A stretch of 64,000 bases of DNA, taken from positions 3,783,001 through 3,847,000 of the forward strand of contig PQWQ01000005.1 of assembly GCA_002943765.1 (NCBI GenBank), written 5' to 3'. Shown in pieces: positions 24,242-35,164 of the stretch. How positions within the stretch are numbered: position 1 is the stretch's first letter; every line of letters starts with the position of its first letter. The stretch comes from Psoroptes ovis. Taxonomy: Eukaryota; Arthropoda; Arachnida; Sarcoptiformes; Psoroptidae. The notes below the pieces were generated by a model that searched no databases, was not told the origin of the DNA, and worked only from the letters and a program-made list of their open reading frames with translations. Position numbers and translations under genes: made by a program.

Positions 24242-24323
24242 TAATGGTTGTCCGAAAAGTTTTGGCCGATTTTCATCCAGCAACTCTATTGATTAAACGG
24301 AATGAACTTTTCGGACAATCTAA
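24242..24323 (+). mobile_element. MITE type A, copy 31
   Basis: Left end TTAATGGTTGTCCG, right end GGACAATCTAA. Enclosed by a 12-bp direct repeat TATAAATATTAA (24233-24244 and 24326-24337). Confidence 0.78.
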
Positions 24324-24604
24324 TGTATAAATATTAACATAATTCCAAATTCATCATCATCATAATCATAATAATAATCATCATAAAGCTTCATAATTCA
24401 TTTTTATTTGAATTTAAATTATATTTATGCAAATATATTACAAATTTACCCGAACACAGAAAATATTCTTTGGCCCAAAATGAATAAAAAGAAAAATTTC
24501 TTAAATGATCCATTCAACTCAATTCAATGATGATGATGATGATTATAAGATGATGTTTAACTTTATGATTATTATTACTCGTAAAATTTTTTAATAATAA
24601 ATAT

Positions 24605-24692
24605 TTAAAGGTTGTTGTCCGAAAAGTTCATTCGGCTTAATCACAATGGAATTGCTCAATGAAAATTGGTCAAAACTTTCCGGACAACCTAA
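24605..24692 (-). mobile_element. MITE type A, copy 32
   Basis: Inverted, 88 bp, extra TTG at the left end only. Confidence 0.8.
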
Positions 24693-25176
24693 AATAAAAA
24701 TTATTATTAAACATTAAATTATGCAACAATTTTTATGTTGTTTATGCAGCAGTAATAATAATGATAATGATTATAAATAATAAACATTTTTAAGACTATT
24801 TTCTTAGTAAATAATAATCATAATCATTTTAAATAATAATTTGTTCACACACAGTTATTACAGCCTTAATAAATCAGTTAATCATCATAATCATTATTGC
24901 TCATTGAGAGAATAATGTAAAAAACAAATATTCATCATTTTTACGCTGAATTAAACGTTAAAAAATGGCAAAAAAGTTAAAATCAAAAATTAATCAAATT
25001 ATATTCATAGACAATCTAAAGCAGCACCAAGCAGCAGCCAAAATCAAATACAAATAATTATCATCATTATCATAGGAAAAAATGAACGGTTGATGGCTAA
25101 ATGGGTTCTCTTTTTGGAAAAAGATAACGTAATTAATCTAATAATATTTGCACAGAGAGAAAAAAAATGTAATTCA

Positions 25177-25259
25177 TAAGGTTGTCCGAAAAGTTTTGGC
25201 CGGTATTCATGTGCAACTCTATTGTGATTAAGCCGAATGAACTTTTCGGACAACCATTA
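25177..25259 (+). mobile_element. MITE type A, copy 33
   Basis: Left terminus eroded (ATAAGGTTGTCCG). Right end ACAACCATTAATATT, the alternative terminus. Confidence 0.78.
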
Positions 25260-25543
25260 ATATTACGATAAACCTTTTCATTTTTGGGTGATGAAATAAA
25301 TTGAATGTTCAAAAAAATTAATTATCTTTGAACAAAAAATGAATCAAAATGAATCAATGAATGAATCAAAATGGAAAATGAATGGTCCAAAAAAATTATC
25401 TTTGAACCCATACACACACACATACATACACACTCCAAAAGGAAATATAATGCAAAATAATGATTCAGAAAAAAAATGTATTCAATGTATCTTCTTTGAT
25501 GAATTCACTTATTATCATTTTAATAATTATTATTATTAAGGTA

Positions 25544-25626
25544 TTAAGTTGTCCGAAAAGTTGTGGCCGATTTTTATGTGCAACTCTATTGATTAAGGCC
25601 AATTAACTTTTCGGACAACAACCTAA
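25544..25626 (+). mobile_element. MITE type A, copy 34
   Basis: TA-flanked. Extra triplet at the right end (GGACAACAACCTAA). Confidence 0.8.
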
Positions 25627-26370
25627 TACATTACTGATAGTCATTTTCACTATTTTTTTTTGTATTCATTCATTCATTCATTCAATATCATTACTTTGAT
25701 AATGTTAATAAAGGGCTGAGATTTTCGGTGTTTTGGAATTTTTTTTTGATCAGGTTCATCTAATTTTCGTCAAAATTTTTCAAAGTAAAATTTTTTTGAT
25801 GAAAATGTCCTAAAAAATATCAATATTTCTGAATGAATGAAATGGATTTTTGTGTGAAATATCAGAAGACTTTATCGAATGAAGACTTTACCGGAATGAA
25901 ATACAAGAACAATATATTGGATTTTAGTCTGAGGAAAAATTCTTGGAATTACTATTATTTGAACTGAAAATAATCTAAAATTTTGGAAATTAAAATAAAA
26001 AAAAAATTCAAAAACAATTCCAGAATTTAATCAATGATAATTGAATTTCAATGGAACAACACACTATTATTTTTGCGGAATTCCACGAATCTCTGCGAAA
26101 AATTTACGAGGATTTTTTTTTTCATTTTATTTTATAGACTTAATAATCTTTCGCTCTCGAAACCTGCGTGCCATGGAATATAATGTAATGTAATAATAGT
26201 ATATGAGCCCAAAGAAATTAAGGGAAAAAATCAAAGAAAAAAAACAAATAAAATTTATCAAGGCATCAAGCGGCTTCAAATATAATTTGATTATTACAAG
26301 ATTTTTTCATTCATTCATTCATTCACATGGACACATGTTATTAAAAATAAAATTAAAAAATATAAAAGTA

Positions 26371-26452
26371 TTAGGTTGTCCGAAAAGTTTATTCCGCTTA
26401 ATCAAATAGAGTTGCTCGTTGAAAATCGGCCAAAACTTTTCGGACGGCCCAA
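26371..26452 (-). mobile_element. MITE type A, copy 35
   Basis: Inverted, TA-flanked, right end GGACGGCCCAA. Confidence 0.82.
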
Positions 26453-26659
26453 TAATTTAATATTATTAATATTACATCAAATGAATCTATGTATGATCAT
26501 ATATGATCACATATTATTATCATTATCAATAAAATAATGATCATCATCATCATCATCATCATAATAAATAATAAAATGGCCATACACATTGAAAAAAAAA
26601 CAATAATGATAACATGTTCCCGAGAATAAAAATGGGAAAAATATGTAATAAGAAATATA

Positions 26660-26742
26660 TTAGACTGTTCGGAAAGTTTTGGCCGATTTTCATTGAGCAA
26701 TTCTATCGTGATCAAGCGCAATGAATTTTTCGGACAACCTAA
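26660..26742 (+). mobile_element. MITE type A, copy 36
   Basis: Left end TTAGACTGTTCGG, core CTATCGTGATCAAG, right end GGACAACCTAA. Confidence 0.8.
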
Positions 26743-27119
26743 AATTTTTTCATTTTCTCGCAAGGTTCTCCTGATCAAAAGAAAGCAAAATCATGAATGA
26801 AAAATATGCGAATGAAATTTTTATATTATTTTTCATATTGAATTTCATATTTGGATTCCATATTAGGCAACCAAAAAGACATATCACATACAGGCATACA
26901 TATATTGCATATGTATGAATATATGAAACTTAAATAATTCAATAGGAAAAAAATTTTATTTATTAAAAACAATAAAAACCAAAAAAAAACAAACAAATAT
27001 TTCATCATTGTTTTTCTTTGGAAGAAAGGAAAATCTTTAATTTTTAATAAATGAAAATATTCATTCATTCATTCATTTTGTATTATCATTATTATTATTC
27101 GTGGTAAGGAATTAATATA

Positions 27120-27201
27120 TTAGGTAATCCGAAAAGTTCTGGCCGATTTTCATGACCAACTCTATCGTGATTAAGCAAAATATACTTTTCGGATAACCTA
27201 A
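27120..27201 (+). mobile_element. MITE type A, copy 37
   Basis: TA-flanked. Matching changes in both repeats (GGTAATCCG and CGGATAACC) keep the inverted repeat almost fully paired. Confidence 0.82.
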
Positions 27202-27402
27202 TATTTTGGTCCAACGAAAAAAAAGTGCAGAAATCGAAAATGCAGCATCCATATAAAATGCACTCGAATACCATCACTGGAATACCACAGAAATCAATCA
27301 TTTCCATGCGAATTTCAAATCATTAGATTTTCGATCATTTTTGAATGGAAAATCAAGATTCAGAATTTTTACAAAAATTTGATTATAAAAATTTGTAATA
27401 TA

Positions 27403-27486
27403 CTAGGTTGTCCGGAAAGTTATCACCAATTTTCATGTGCAACTCTATCGGATTAAGCAGAATGAACTTTTCGGACAACAACCTAA
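27403..27486 (+). mobile_element. MITE type A, copy 38
   Basis: Left end CTAGGTTGTCCGG, right end with extra triplet (ACAACAACCTAA). Confidence 0.8.
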
Positions 27487-27899
27487 AATTTTATAAAGAA
27501 TAATTCAAGAATCATTATTATTAGCTGAAACATATATTTGCTTATGTGACAAACATTGAATATCTTTTGCATGAATTTACACCATGAAAATTATGATTTT
27601 TAATACGGTCCAAAAGAAAAAAGTGAGACCCAGAGAGAAATGGAAAGAAAAGAATTAAAACGACCTAATAGCGACAGGCGAAATGAAATATATTCCATTC
27701 ACAAAAGAAAGTAAAGCAAAGCAAAGGAGAAAATTTGTTTTTAAATGTATAATCATTAATATAATGACTAGTTATTAAACATTATTATTACGATTATTAG
27801 CAAGGTTTTTAGCTCAAATAATAGCTATGAATAGCTTTGGTCGTGTGGTTAGTTTGTTTTATTTTATTTTTTCTTGAAACGTTCATTTTTCCATCTATT

Positions 27900-27979
27900 T
27901 TGGTTGTCCGAAAAGTTCCGGCCAATTTTCATGTGCAACTCTATCGTGATTAAGCGTAATGAACTTTACGGACAACCAA
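27900..27979 (+). mobile_element. MITE type A, copy 39
   Basis: Left end TTGGTTGTCCG, right repeat AACTTTACGGACAACCAAA. The T-left and A-right terminal changes are complementary. Confidence 0.78.
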
Positions 27980-28174
27980 AAAAATTTCTCAGCTTGTACA
28001 ATAATAATAATTATGATTATTATTATGATTATGATTAGTATTTGTTCACATTTGATTCATACTGCAACAAAAACACATTTACACTGTTTGCTGTTTTTGC
28101 TGGGGAAAATGTATAAAAGTATAAAAGTGAAAATAAATATTTTTAGAAGAAAAAATATTATTGTCAACCAAATA

Positions 28175-28258
28175 TTAGTGTTGCTGTCCGAAAAGTTCAT
28201 TCCGCTTAATCGAATAGAGTTGCTCATGAAAATTGGCCAGAACTTTTCGGACAACCAG
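28175..28258 (-). mobile_element. MITE type A, copy 40
   Basis: Inverted. Left end TTAGTGTTGCTGTCCG (altered extra triplet), right end ACAACCAGAA. Confidence 0.78.
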
Positions 28259-28585
28259 AATATTTTCACCATTTGATTCGCATGGGGAACCCATTTATTC
28301 AAATGGATTGACATGTGAAAGTTATGAAATATAAAATTTGCCGCGAATCTATGCGGAAAATGGACCTTGACAAATGATTTTTTTTTCGAGATTCATAAAA
28401 TTTCTAATTTGTTTTAATTAAAAAAAAATATGAAAATAATTTCAAAGGGTAATATCTGAGGGTATATTCAGAGTTTGAGCTGAACAAATTCATAGAAAAA
28501 ACCATAAAACATTAAAATCGTGGGCCATATTCTCAACGAATTGACGATTACACACGCAATAAATCTCAGGTATTTTTTTGAAATA

Positions 28586-28666
28586 TTAAGCTGTCCGAAA
28601 GTTCTGGCCGATTTTCATCGAACAACTCTTTCGTATTAAGCGGAATGAACTTTTCGGACGGCCTAA
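28586..28666 (+). mobile_element. MITE type A, copy 41
   Basis: Left repeat has lost one A (TCCGAAAGTTC). Right end GGACGGCCTAA. Lies 23 bp from the candidate minus-strand splice donor at 28689. Confidence 0.78.
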
Positions 28667-28689
28667 AAGAATTTTGAATTAATTCTTAC

Positions 28690-28806
28690 CTTTTGATGAT
28701 GTTCCAGCCGAAGATTTTTCCTTTGTAGCAGGTGAACAATTAAACCATAGAGTTCAATTTGAACTAAGCTTAATGTCGACTTGTTTCCTTGTTGATGATT
28801 AATTGA
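28690..28806 (-). other. Candidate minus-strand exon (coding or 5' leader)
   Basis: A 39-codon open stretch reading ...VQIELYGLIVHLLQRKN... ends exactly, in phase 0, at the consensus donor AAG|GTAAGA. No in-frame ATG or clear acceptor is visible, so it may be a leader exon. Not recognised. Confidence 0.25.
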
Positions 28807-29741
28807 TTAAGCATTTGTCGTTAATGACCAGTAATTACAGGTTGACAATCAGTTTTTTGTTGGTCGTTTCGTATCGCTTGGTCTACAGTTCAACGGTTTC
28901 AAATGGTTTCAATGATTTCAATTTTTCAAATTCACATTTGAATTCACATTTTATTTATTTTTCAGTGTGTGCTGCTGCTGATGATGATTCAAATTTTGAC
29001 CAAGTTAAAATTGGGGATTTTTCAATTTGATGATTTCATTGGTTTTTGATTGGTTTGCTATGATTGGTGATTTTCAAACGATGAGTTGTCGTTGTATGAA
29101 TTGGCTGCACATTCACACACATATGAATCAATTTGAGCAGTTTTTAACAATTTTTCAATTTTTTCGAATTTTGAATTTGATTCACTGATTCACTGTCAAA
29201 TTTCAATTTGACAATTTTCGTCAAAAACACATAAAAAATTGTTTTCATCAATTTAGCCGTAAGACAAATGGCCGTGGTATTTTGAAATATTTAGTCTATC
29301 AAATTTGGTCAAAACAGAAATTCACAAATTAAATGGTCGTTTTTTGGGCAAAAATTTATTGGAAATTATTCATGGTTTTCATTGAAAAACCATTGAAAAC
29401 AATTGAATTTTGTTGTTTTTTCATTTTTTCAAAATTTTAAAATTCGAAATTCGCATACACACACAGTGGACCATTAGGTTGTTCATTCAATCAAACTGTT
29501 GTTCCATGTTCGGTTACTTTTTGATTGTTTTTGGTTGACAAATTCATCATATATTTCGGATGGTGAATTTTGAAAAATGAATAAATTTTTTTCGAAATGA
29601 ATCGTGTTCAAATGTTTGAATGTGTGTTTGAAATGTGGCTGACTAACAATGACTGAATCTTCGAAATGATTCTTCGATTCACATGAGCAGAATCACCGTT
29701 TTTTGCACACTCTATGGGCTGTTGTTGTTCGTTGAGAGGTA

Positions 29742-29825
29742 TAAAGGTTGTCCGTAAAGTTCTGGCCAATTTTTATGAGCCGACTCTATTGTGATTAAAA
29801 GGAATGAACTTTTAGGACAACCTAT
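29742..29825 (+). mobile_element. MITE type A, copy 42
   Basis: Left repeat GGTTGTCCGTAAAG, right repeat CTTTTAGGACAACCTA. Confidence 0.78.
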
Positions 29826-30324
29826 TATAATACATAATTATATGAAAATCATTTTTTTTTCATTTGTTAGTTTGGTTGGTTGTTTGGTTAGTCGGTTCAT
29901 TATTATTATCATTTTTTTGAATTCTTTACTGTGTATCAGTGTGCAAATGTGTGACATGTATCTACACACACACCGACGCACGTATATACACCGATAGTTT
30001 ATGTGTGTAACTGAGAATAACTGAGGAATAACTGAAAAATATTTATTCAGTCGGCAACCAGGCAAACTTGATTCTTGGAACTTGGTAAAATTCTTGAAAA
30101 TTGGAAAAATATTTCACTCTAGGTTTCACCATCGAATGCTATCGCCTAGACACAGATATACCAAATAAATACCAAATGAAATGAAATCGAAATTGAAATT
30201 GAAATTTGTGAAATTGTGAAACCAAAATTTTTGTATGACAAACAACAAATGACTTTGGCTTTTTGTTCAACTGTGAGATAGGATTTACCAAAAATCCAGA
30301 ATCCGAGAAAATTTCGGGTATATA

Positions 30325-30407
30325 TTAGTCTGTACGAAAAGTTCATTCCGCTTAATAACGATGGCTTTTGTTCATGAAAATCGGCCATAACTTTTCGGAC
30401 AGCCTAA
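30325..30407 (-). mobile_element. MITE type A, copy 43
   Basis: Inverted. TTAGTCTGTACG left end, GGACAGCCTAA right end. TA to the left. Confidence 0.8.
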
Positions 30408-30506
30408 ATAAATATTGTTTACCTTAGTTAAACTTGTACGGAAAAGGTATTATTACCATTAATATTTTAGAAAAAAAAACATAAAAAACAAATAAATGAA
30501 AAATTT

Positions 30507-30600
30507 TTTGGTTGTCCGAAAAGTTCTGGGTGATTAACTCTGCGAGCATTTCATGAGCCGACTCTATTGATTAAGCCGAATGAACTTTTCGGACAACCAT
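30507..30600 (+). mobile_element. MITE type A, copy 44, with internal insertion
   Basis: 94 bp. About 12 extra bases (AACTCTGCGAGC) interrupt the inner box. Right end ACAACCATTGATAT, the alternative terminus. Confidence 0.78.
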
Positions 30601-30862
30601 TGATATTTGGTACTATTTTTTACTAGTCTTTTATATACCTATTCAACCAACTATATTTACCGAAAATTCAATGGAATATATGAATCATATTTCATTGAAT
30701 GCGAAATCCAAAAATGAAAATTAATTTTCGTGTTTTTTCCATTGTTGTTTTATTGTGGTTAATCAAAAAGATTTTAATTAAAAAAATCTATGGAGAATAT
30801 TTAAATGGAAATGAAAAGAATTGAAATTTGAAATTAAAATCCAATCAAAAATCTGTACTCAC

Positions 30863-30883
30863 CATTGTCTTAAGGGCGAAAAA
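30863..30883 (-). other. Candidate 21-nt microexon or leader-exon end
   Basis: On the minus strand a plausible acceptor (TTGACACACAG) is followed by 21 nt ending ACAATG, then the consensus donor GTGAGT. Read in phase 0 it would encode FFALKTM; alternatively the ATG is a start codon split from its next codon. Evidence is splice-site context only. Confidence 0.2.
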
Positions 30884-32182
30884 CTGTGTGTCAAATCAAA
30901 AATAATCAAAGCAATCAGCAAATCTATGATTAATTCTGACATAAATTCGAAATCTCGAAGCCCAAACCCTCATACCCGTGGTTGATAATGATTTTATTGC
31001 GATTGTTATCTTCCATTCGAGAAATGTATTATAACAATTTGTACCCAATAATGAATGGTTCACGAAAAAGGCATTGATAAGGGCTATACACAGAGATAAT
31101 AAATGAATAGGATTCATTGATTAGAATTTTTCGAGGTTTTTTTCTAGGGTTGAAAAGGCCCAAGAAAACTCATACAGAGATTCGATACTGCTGCCGTAAA
31201 AAAATTAACATTTTCATTGATTCCAAAATTTCATCGATTGTAGAATCTATTCCGGTTGTTTATTAGATAACAGTTCAATTTTCAGAGTCAGTTTTTCATT
31301 GAATATTCCAATTTTTCCCTAACAAAAACAATGTATTTTTAATAGATGAATCAAAGAATAATAAGAGTTAGTAAAATATGGATCAAAATTGAATGAAAGG
31401 ATTGAATTTATTGAATAATAATCGATGAATAATGATAATAATAATAATAATCAATGAATGAATGAATGATTAAATGATTAAATTATTATCATTTGATGCT
31501 AAAATGAAATTGAAAAAAAATGAATGAATAATTTTTGATCAATAAAATCAAATAAATCGATTCCGAATAAATCGGTTTATCCCAATAATAATTAATGAAT
31601 GAACATTAATTTCTTGTAAAATTGTAGATTTATAGCTTTGATTATTTCCATTATTATTATCAGTGATATTTCATTGACGATGATGAACAAAAATAATTAA
31701 TAAAATTGATAAAAATTAATGACATTTAATAAGATTTATCATGGCATTTATTCATTTTTTTTGTCTAAGGTTCAAAATGATCGATTTTGACATTGTATCT
31801 ATGCAAATTTTTCGCCATTGTTGGTTGTCATTGAAATTTTTGAATTCAAAAATTTTTCAAATTCAAATTTTCAAATAGTCTTTGATTAACAAGAATATCT
31901 CACCATATCATTCCATTATTATTCAAGAAAATTTTTTTCAAAAAGTCAAATCAAATTGAATAAATTTAATTCAATTTCGTTGACTGTGATTTGTGATTTA
32001 AACAGGCCGAAGTAAATGAGCTGTTCGTCGTAATCATTTTTAGGACAAATTAAATTATTCAAAGCAATCTTGAATTGAATATCCTAAAACACAGAACAAA
32101 TGACTGCGAATTGTCATCATCATTATCTTTTGATCAATTTAATACTGGTCATAACTAGCTGGGAATTCAATTTCATATTGTA

Positions 32183-32261
32183 TTAGGTTGTCTCATAAGT
32201 TCTGGCCGTTTTTTGAATAAAAAAAATTTAAAAAGCAGCCAGAACTTATGGGACAGCCCAA
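32183..32261. mobile_element. MITE type B, copy 45
   Basis: Outer repeat TTAGGTTGTCTCATAAG and inverse CTTATGGGACAGCCCAA. Inner arms TTCTGGCCGTTTTTTG and AAGCAGCCAGAAC. The CATAAG outer form is the one closest to the mariner ends I know. Confidence 0.8.
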
Positions 32262-32734
32262 TAGAAAATTGTAGAAAATTGCAGCTAAGATATTCATATA
32301 TGAATAGTGTCCAGTATGAATTTTTCTCTAAATTGCATCGACAATTACATATGGAACATTGAAAATCATTGAAAAAAAAACTTTTGAAAATCATTTCCAT
32401 ACAACAGAAATTGTCAGAAAAATTCTTTGAAATTCTTCTCCAAGAACAATTGAAACAATGGAAACAATTCAATAAAATTTATAATTTTTAATGACATAAT
32501 ATACTTTGGAAGACAATAAATATATTCACCAATTGTCAATTGTAACAATTGTCAATAAGAACATTGCAATAACTAGATGAAAATCATATGATTATGTGAT
32601 GATGATGATGAACAAATAGCCAGAAGTCATTTCGGAAAAATGTTTTTGAAATGCCCATATATACATAGAGAAATCATTATCAATAATGTTTCTTTGAATG
32701 AAAACAAAAGAATCATCAAATGATTTTTTTACAA

Positions 32735-32815
32735 TTAGGCTGTCCGAAAAGTTCTGGTCAATTTTTATTGGGCAACTTTATTGATTAGGCCGAATGAACT
32801 TTTCGGACAGCCTAA
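32735..32815 (+). mobile_element. MITE type A, copy 46
   Basis: Near-consensus. Left flank CAA rather than TA, right flank TA. Confidence 0.82.
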
Positions 32816-33263
32816 TATTTTCAATGAAATTTACAATAAAAAAATTCTTGAAAATTTTTTCAAATAAAATTCTTGAACAATGTTTAACCACAGTTGCACC
32901 AGATACAACATCAGACACACACGTATCTTCATTGATACAATCAATTCAAAATCAAACAATTGTGTGTCGAAAAAAAACAATGAACCAAAATAGTAATAAA
33001 CCTCGAAGGCATAAGTTTCATGGAGTTTCAACTTTGTTCAAATTTATTATTATTCGAATGTGCAATCAATATCAATATTGTTCGATTCTTTTATTTGGTG
33101 ATTAACATCTGAAACTTTTTGGGAAATTTTTCATCAGATATATGTATTATTTACACAGATAAAGACATTGAATTAATAATAATGTTTTGAATTGATTGAA
33201 TAATGAGAAAATCAAAAAATGTAAAAACTTTTACATTTTCGCTTCGATAATATTTTGTATGTA

Positions 33264-33344
33264 TTAGGTCGTTCGGAAAGTTTTGGCCGATTTTCACGGC
33301 CAACTCTATTTGCTTAAGCCGAATGAATTTTTCGGACAGCCTAA
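33264..33344 (+). mobile_element. MITE type A, copy 47
   Basis: TA-flanked. Left end TTAGGTCGTTCGG, core CTATTTGCTTAAGCC. Confidence 0.8.
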
Positions 33345-33696
33345 TACATTGATATCAACCAGAAATAATGTTTGATAATTTTTCTCCAACTTGTATTGAT
33401 TTACTACACTGTGAATGACACGTACCATGAATGAATAAAGTAATTTTTTTGTTTTCAGTTTAAAGTTCAAATTGACATGAATTTTTGGCAAAATTTTGGA
33501 CTCATTATCGGCAATAATCAAACATATTTCCTATCTATAGTCTCACACACACATATAATGAACATGTATTGATTTGTGAAAAGACAACCAGCCAAAAAAT
33601 GGAAAGCAATTACATCAAATCAATTTCTTATCATCAATTTCAATAGATATATAAATAAATGAATGGAATAATGTCAAATGATAAGAAATGAATTAT

Positions 33697-33782
33697 ATAA
33701 GGTTGTCCGAAAAGTTCTGGCCGGTTTTCATATGAATAACTCTATCGTGATTAAGCGGAATAAACTTTTCGGACAACCTGAA
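33697..33782 (+). mobile_element. MITE type A, copy 48
   Basis: Left end ATAAGGTTGTCCG, core with CATATGAATAACTC, right end ACAACCTGAA. Confidence 0.78.
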
Positions 33783-34003
33783 TATATCGAATGGATTTAA
33801 TTGTTGAATGATATACGAAATACTAATGATAATAATTTAAAAGATTATTATTATTATTATTATTGTTTGTTTCGGTGGTTTTATACCAAATATTCAATTG
33901 AAATGATAAATACATTGATAAATATATCATTCAAGATTATTATTATTTTCACAAATACATTAATGTCACCAATTGATAACAAATTGAATGGCTGATAAAT
34001 ATT

Positions 34004-34086
34004 CAAAGGTTGTCCGAAAAGTTCATTCGGCTTGATCGAATAGAGTTGCTCGATGAAAATCGGCCAGAACTTTCTGGACAACCTAA
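34004..34086 (-). mobile_element. MITE type A, copy 49
   Basis: Inverted. Left end CAAAGGTTGTCCG, right repeat CTTTCTGGACAACCTAA. Confidence 0.78.
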
Positions 34087-34670
34087 ATAAATAAAACACA
34101 GAACAATCGACATTAAGATTTTTTTCTTAGAAAGTTAAAGGCCTTTTCAAGAGTAATTTTCCCAGATTTTTTTTTCTAGGGTCCAAAATCGGATTTCTAT
34201 TTCTTCAAGAATAAAAGATGGTAAAATATATCGAGAAATAATAATGGGTAAATTGATTGACCATAAATCACTTTAATTGATAATTTCTCTCGAAAATGGA
34301 TTGATGATTGGACATAATTGTCGATTATTTTCACACTTTAAAAGTCTTAGAAATTTCATTTTCAATCGAATTATCGAGATGATTACGGGATAAATCAATC
34401 GATTTAATTTGATTTGATTGAAATTAAATCGAATTAAAATTTCAAACGATTCGTATTCGATTTTCGAAGCATGATGAATGCATAATGGCTACTTGGAATG
34501 ATTGACAATTAGTCACAATGGACAATCGACAAATTTGACTCATAGTGTTTTAATGATGACTAAATGTTTAATGAAATGACGTTAAATTCAAACGAAATTT
34601 CAATTTTTAAGAAAAATTAATTTCCCTCAGTGTGTTTGTATGTTTTCAAAGATAATCATCAAACATTTAT

Positions 34671-34756
34671 TTAGGTTGTTGTCCGAAAAGTTTTGGCTGA
34701 TTTTCATGAACAACTCTATTGATTATCGAGCGGAATGAACTTTTCGGACAGCCTAA
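34671..34756 (+). mobile_element. MITE type A, copy 50
   Basis: Extra TTG at the left end. Core TTGATTATCGAGCGG. Right end GACAGCCTAA then TA. Confidence 0.8.
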
Positions 34757-35164
34757 TATAATTCATCAATATTTATTAATAGTATCATTATCAATGCATT
34801 GATCAAACATTGATGAGAATTTGTTTAAAGGGAATTTTTTTTTATGGAAACTTGTTTCTGCAAGGAAATCGTAATTATCAATCAATCGAGGAAAAATGAT
34901 TTGTTTGTTAATTATCAAGCATTGATTATGATAAGTTAATTGATTATTTAGTTATTGATACATGATTGTCGTATGACAAGTTAATGGAGACTGTCAATCA
35001 TATAATCATTGAAAATATGTTTGTTATCATCAATCAAAGAGATGTGAGATTTCATGATTTTCATTTCGACAAACACACACAAATACATTTTGACATTTTG
35101 TTCACCATGTGTTAATGTGTTTTTGTTGATGAGTAACTGAAAAAATTGAACAAACCCATCAAAA

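Larger units (their letters stand above)
14467..35164. other. Gene-poor interval with the densest MITE load
   Basis: 36 MITE copies lie in about 20.7 kb. No conserved domain is visible. Three minus-strand splice-donor contexts with open sequence upstream (30863, 28690, 23423) are the only hints of a gene and are listed separately. The rest is AT-rich unique or simple sequence. Confidence 0.55.

Noticed and set aside
28803..29030. 75-codon plus-strand frame with a hydrophobic, signal-like start
   Set aside because: No downstream exon or homology, and it overlaps the opposing candidate exon region. Too weak to call.
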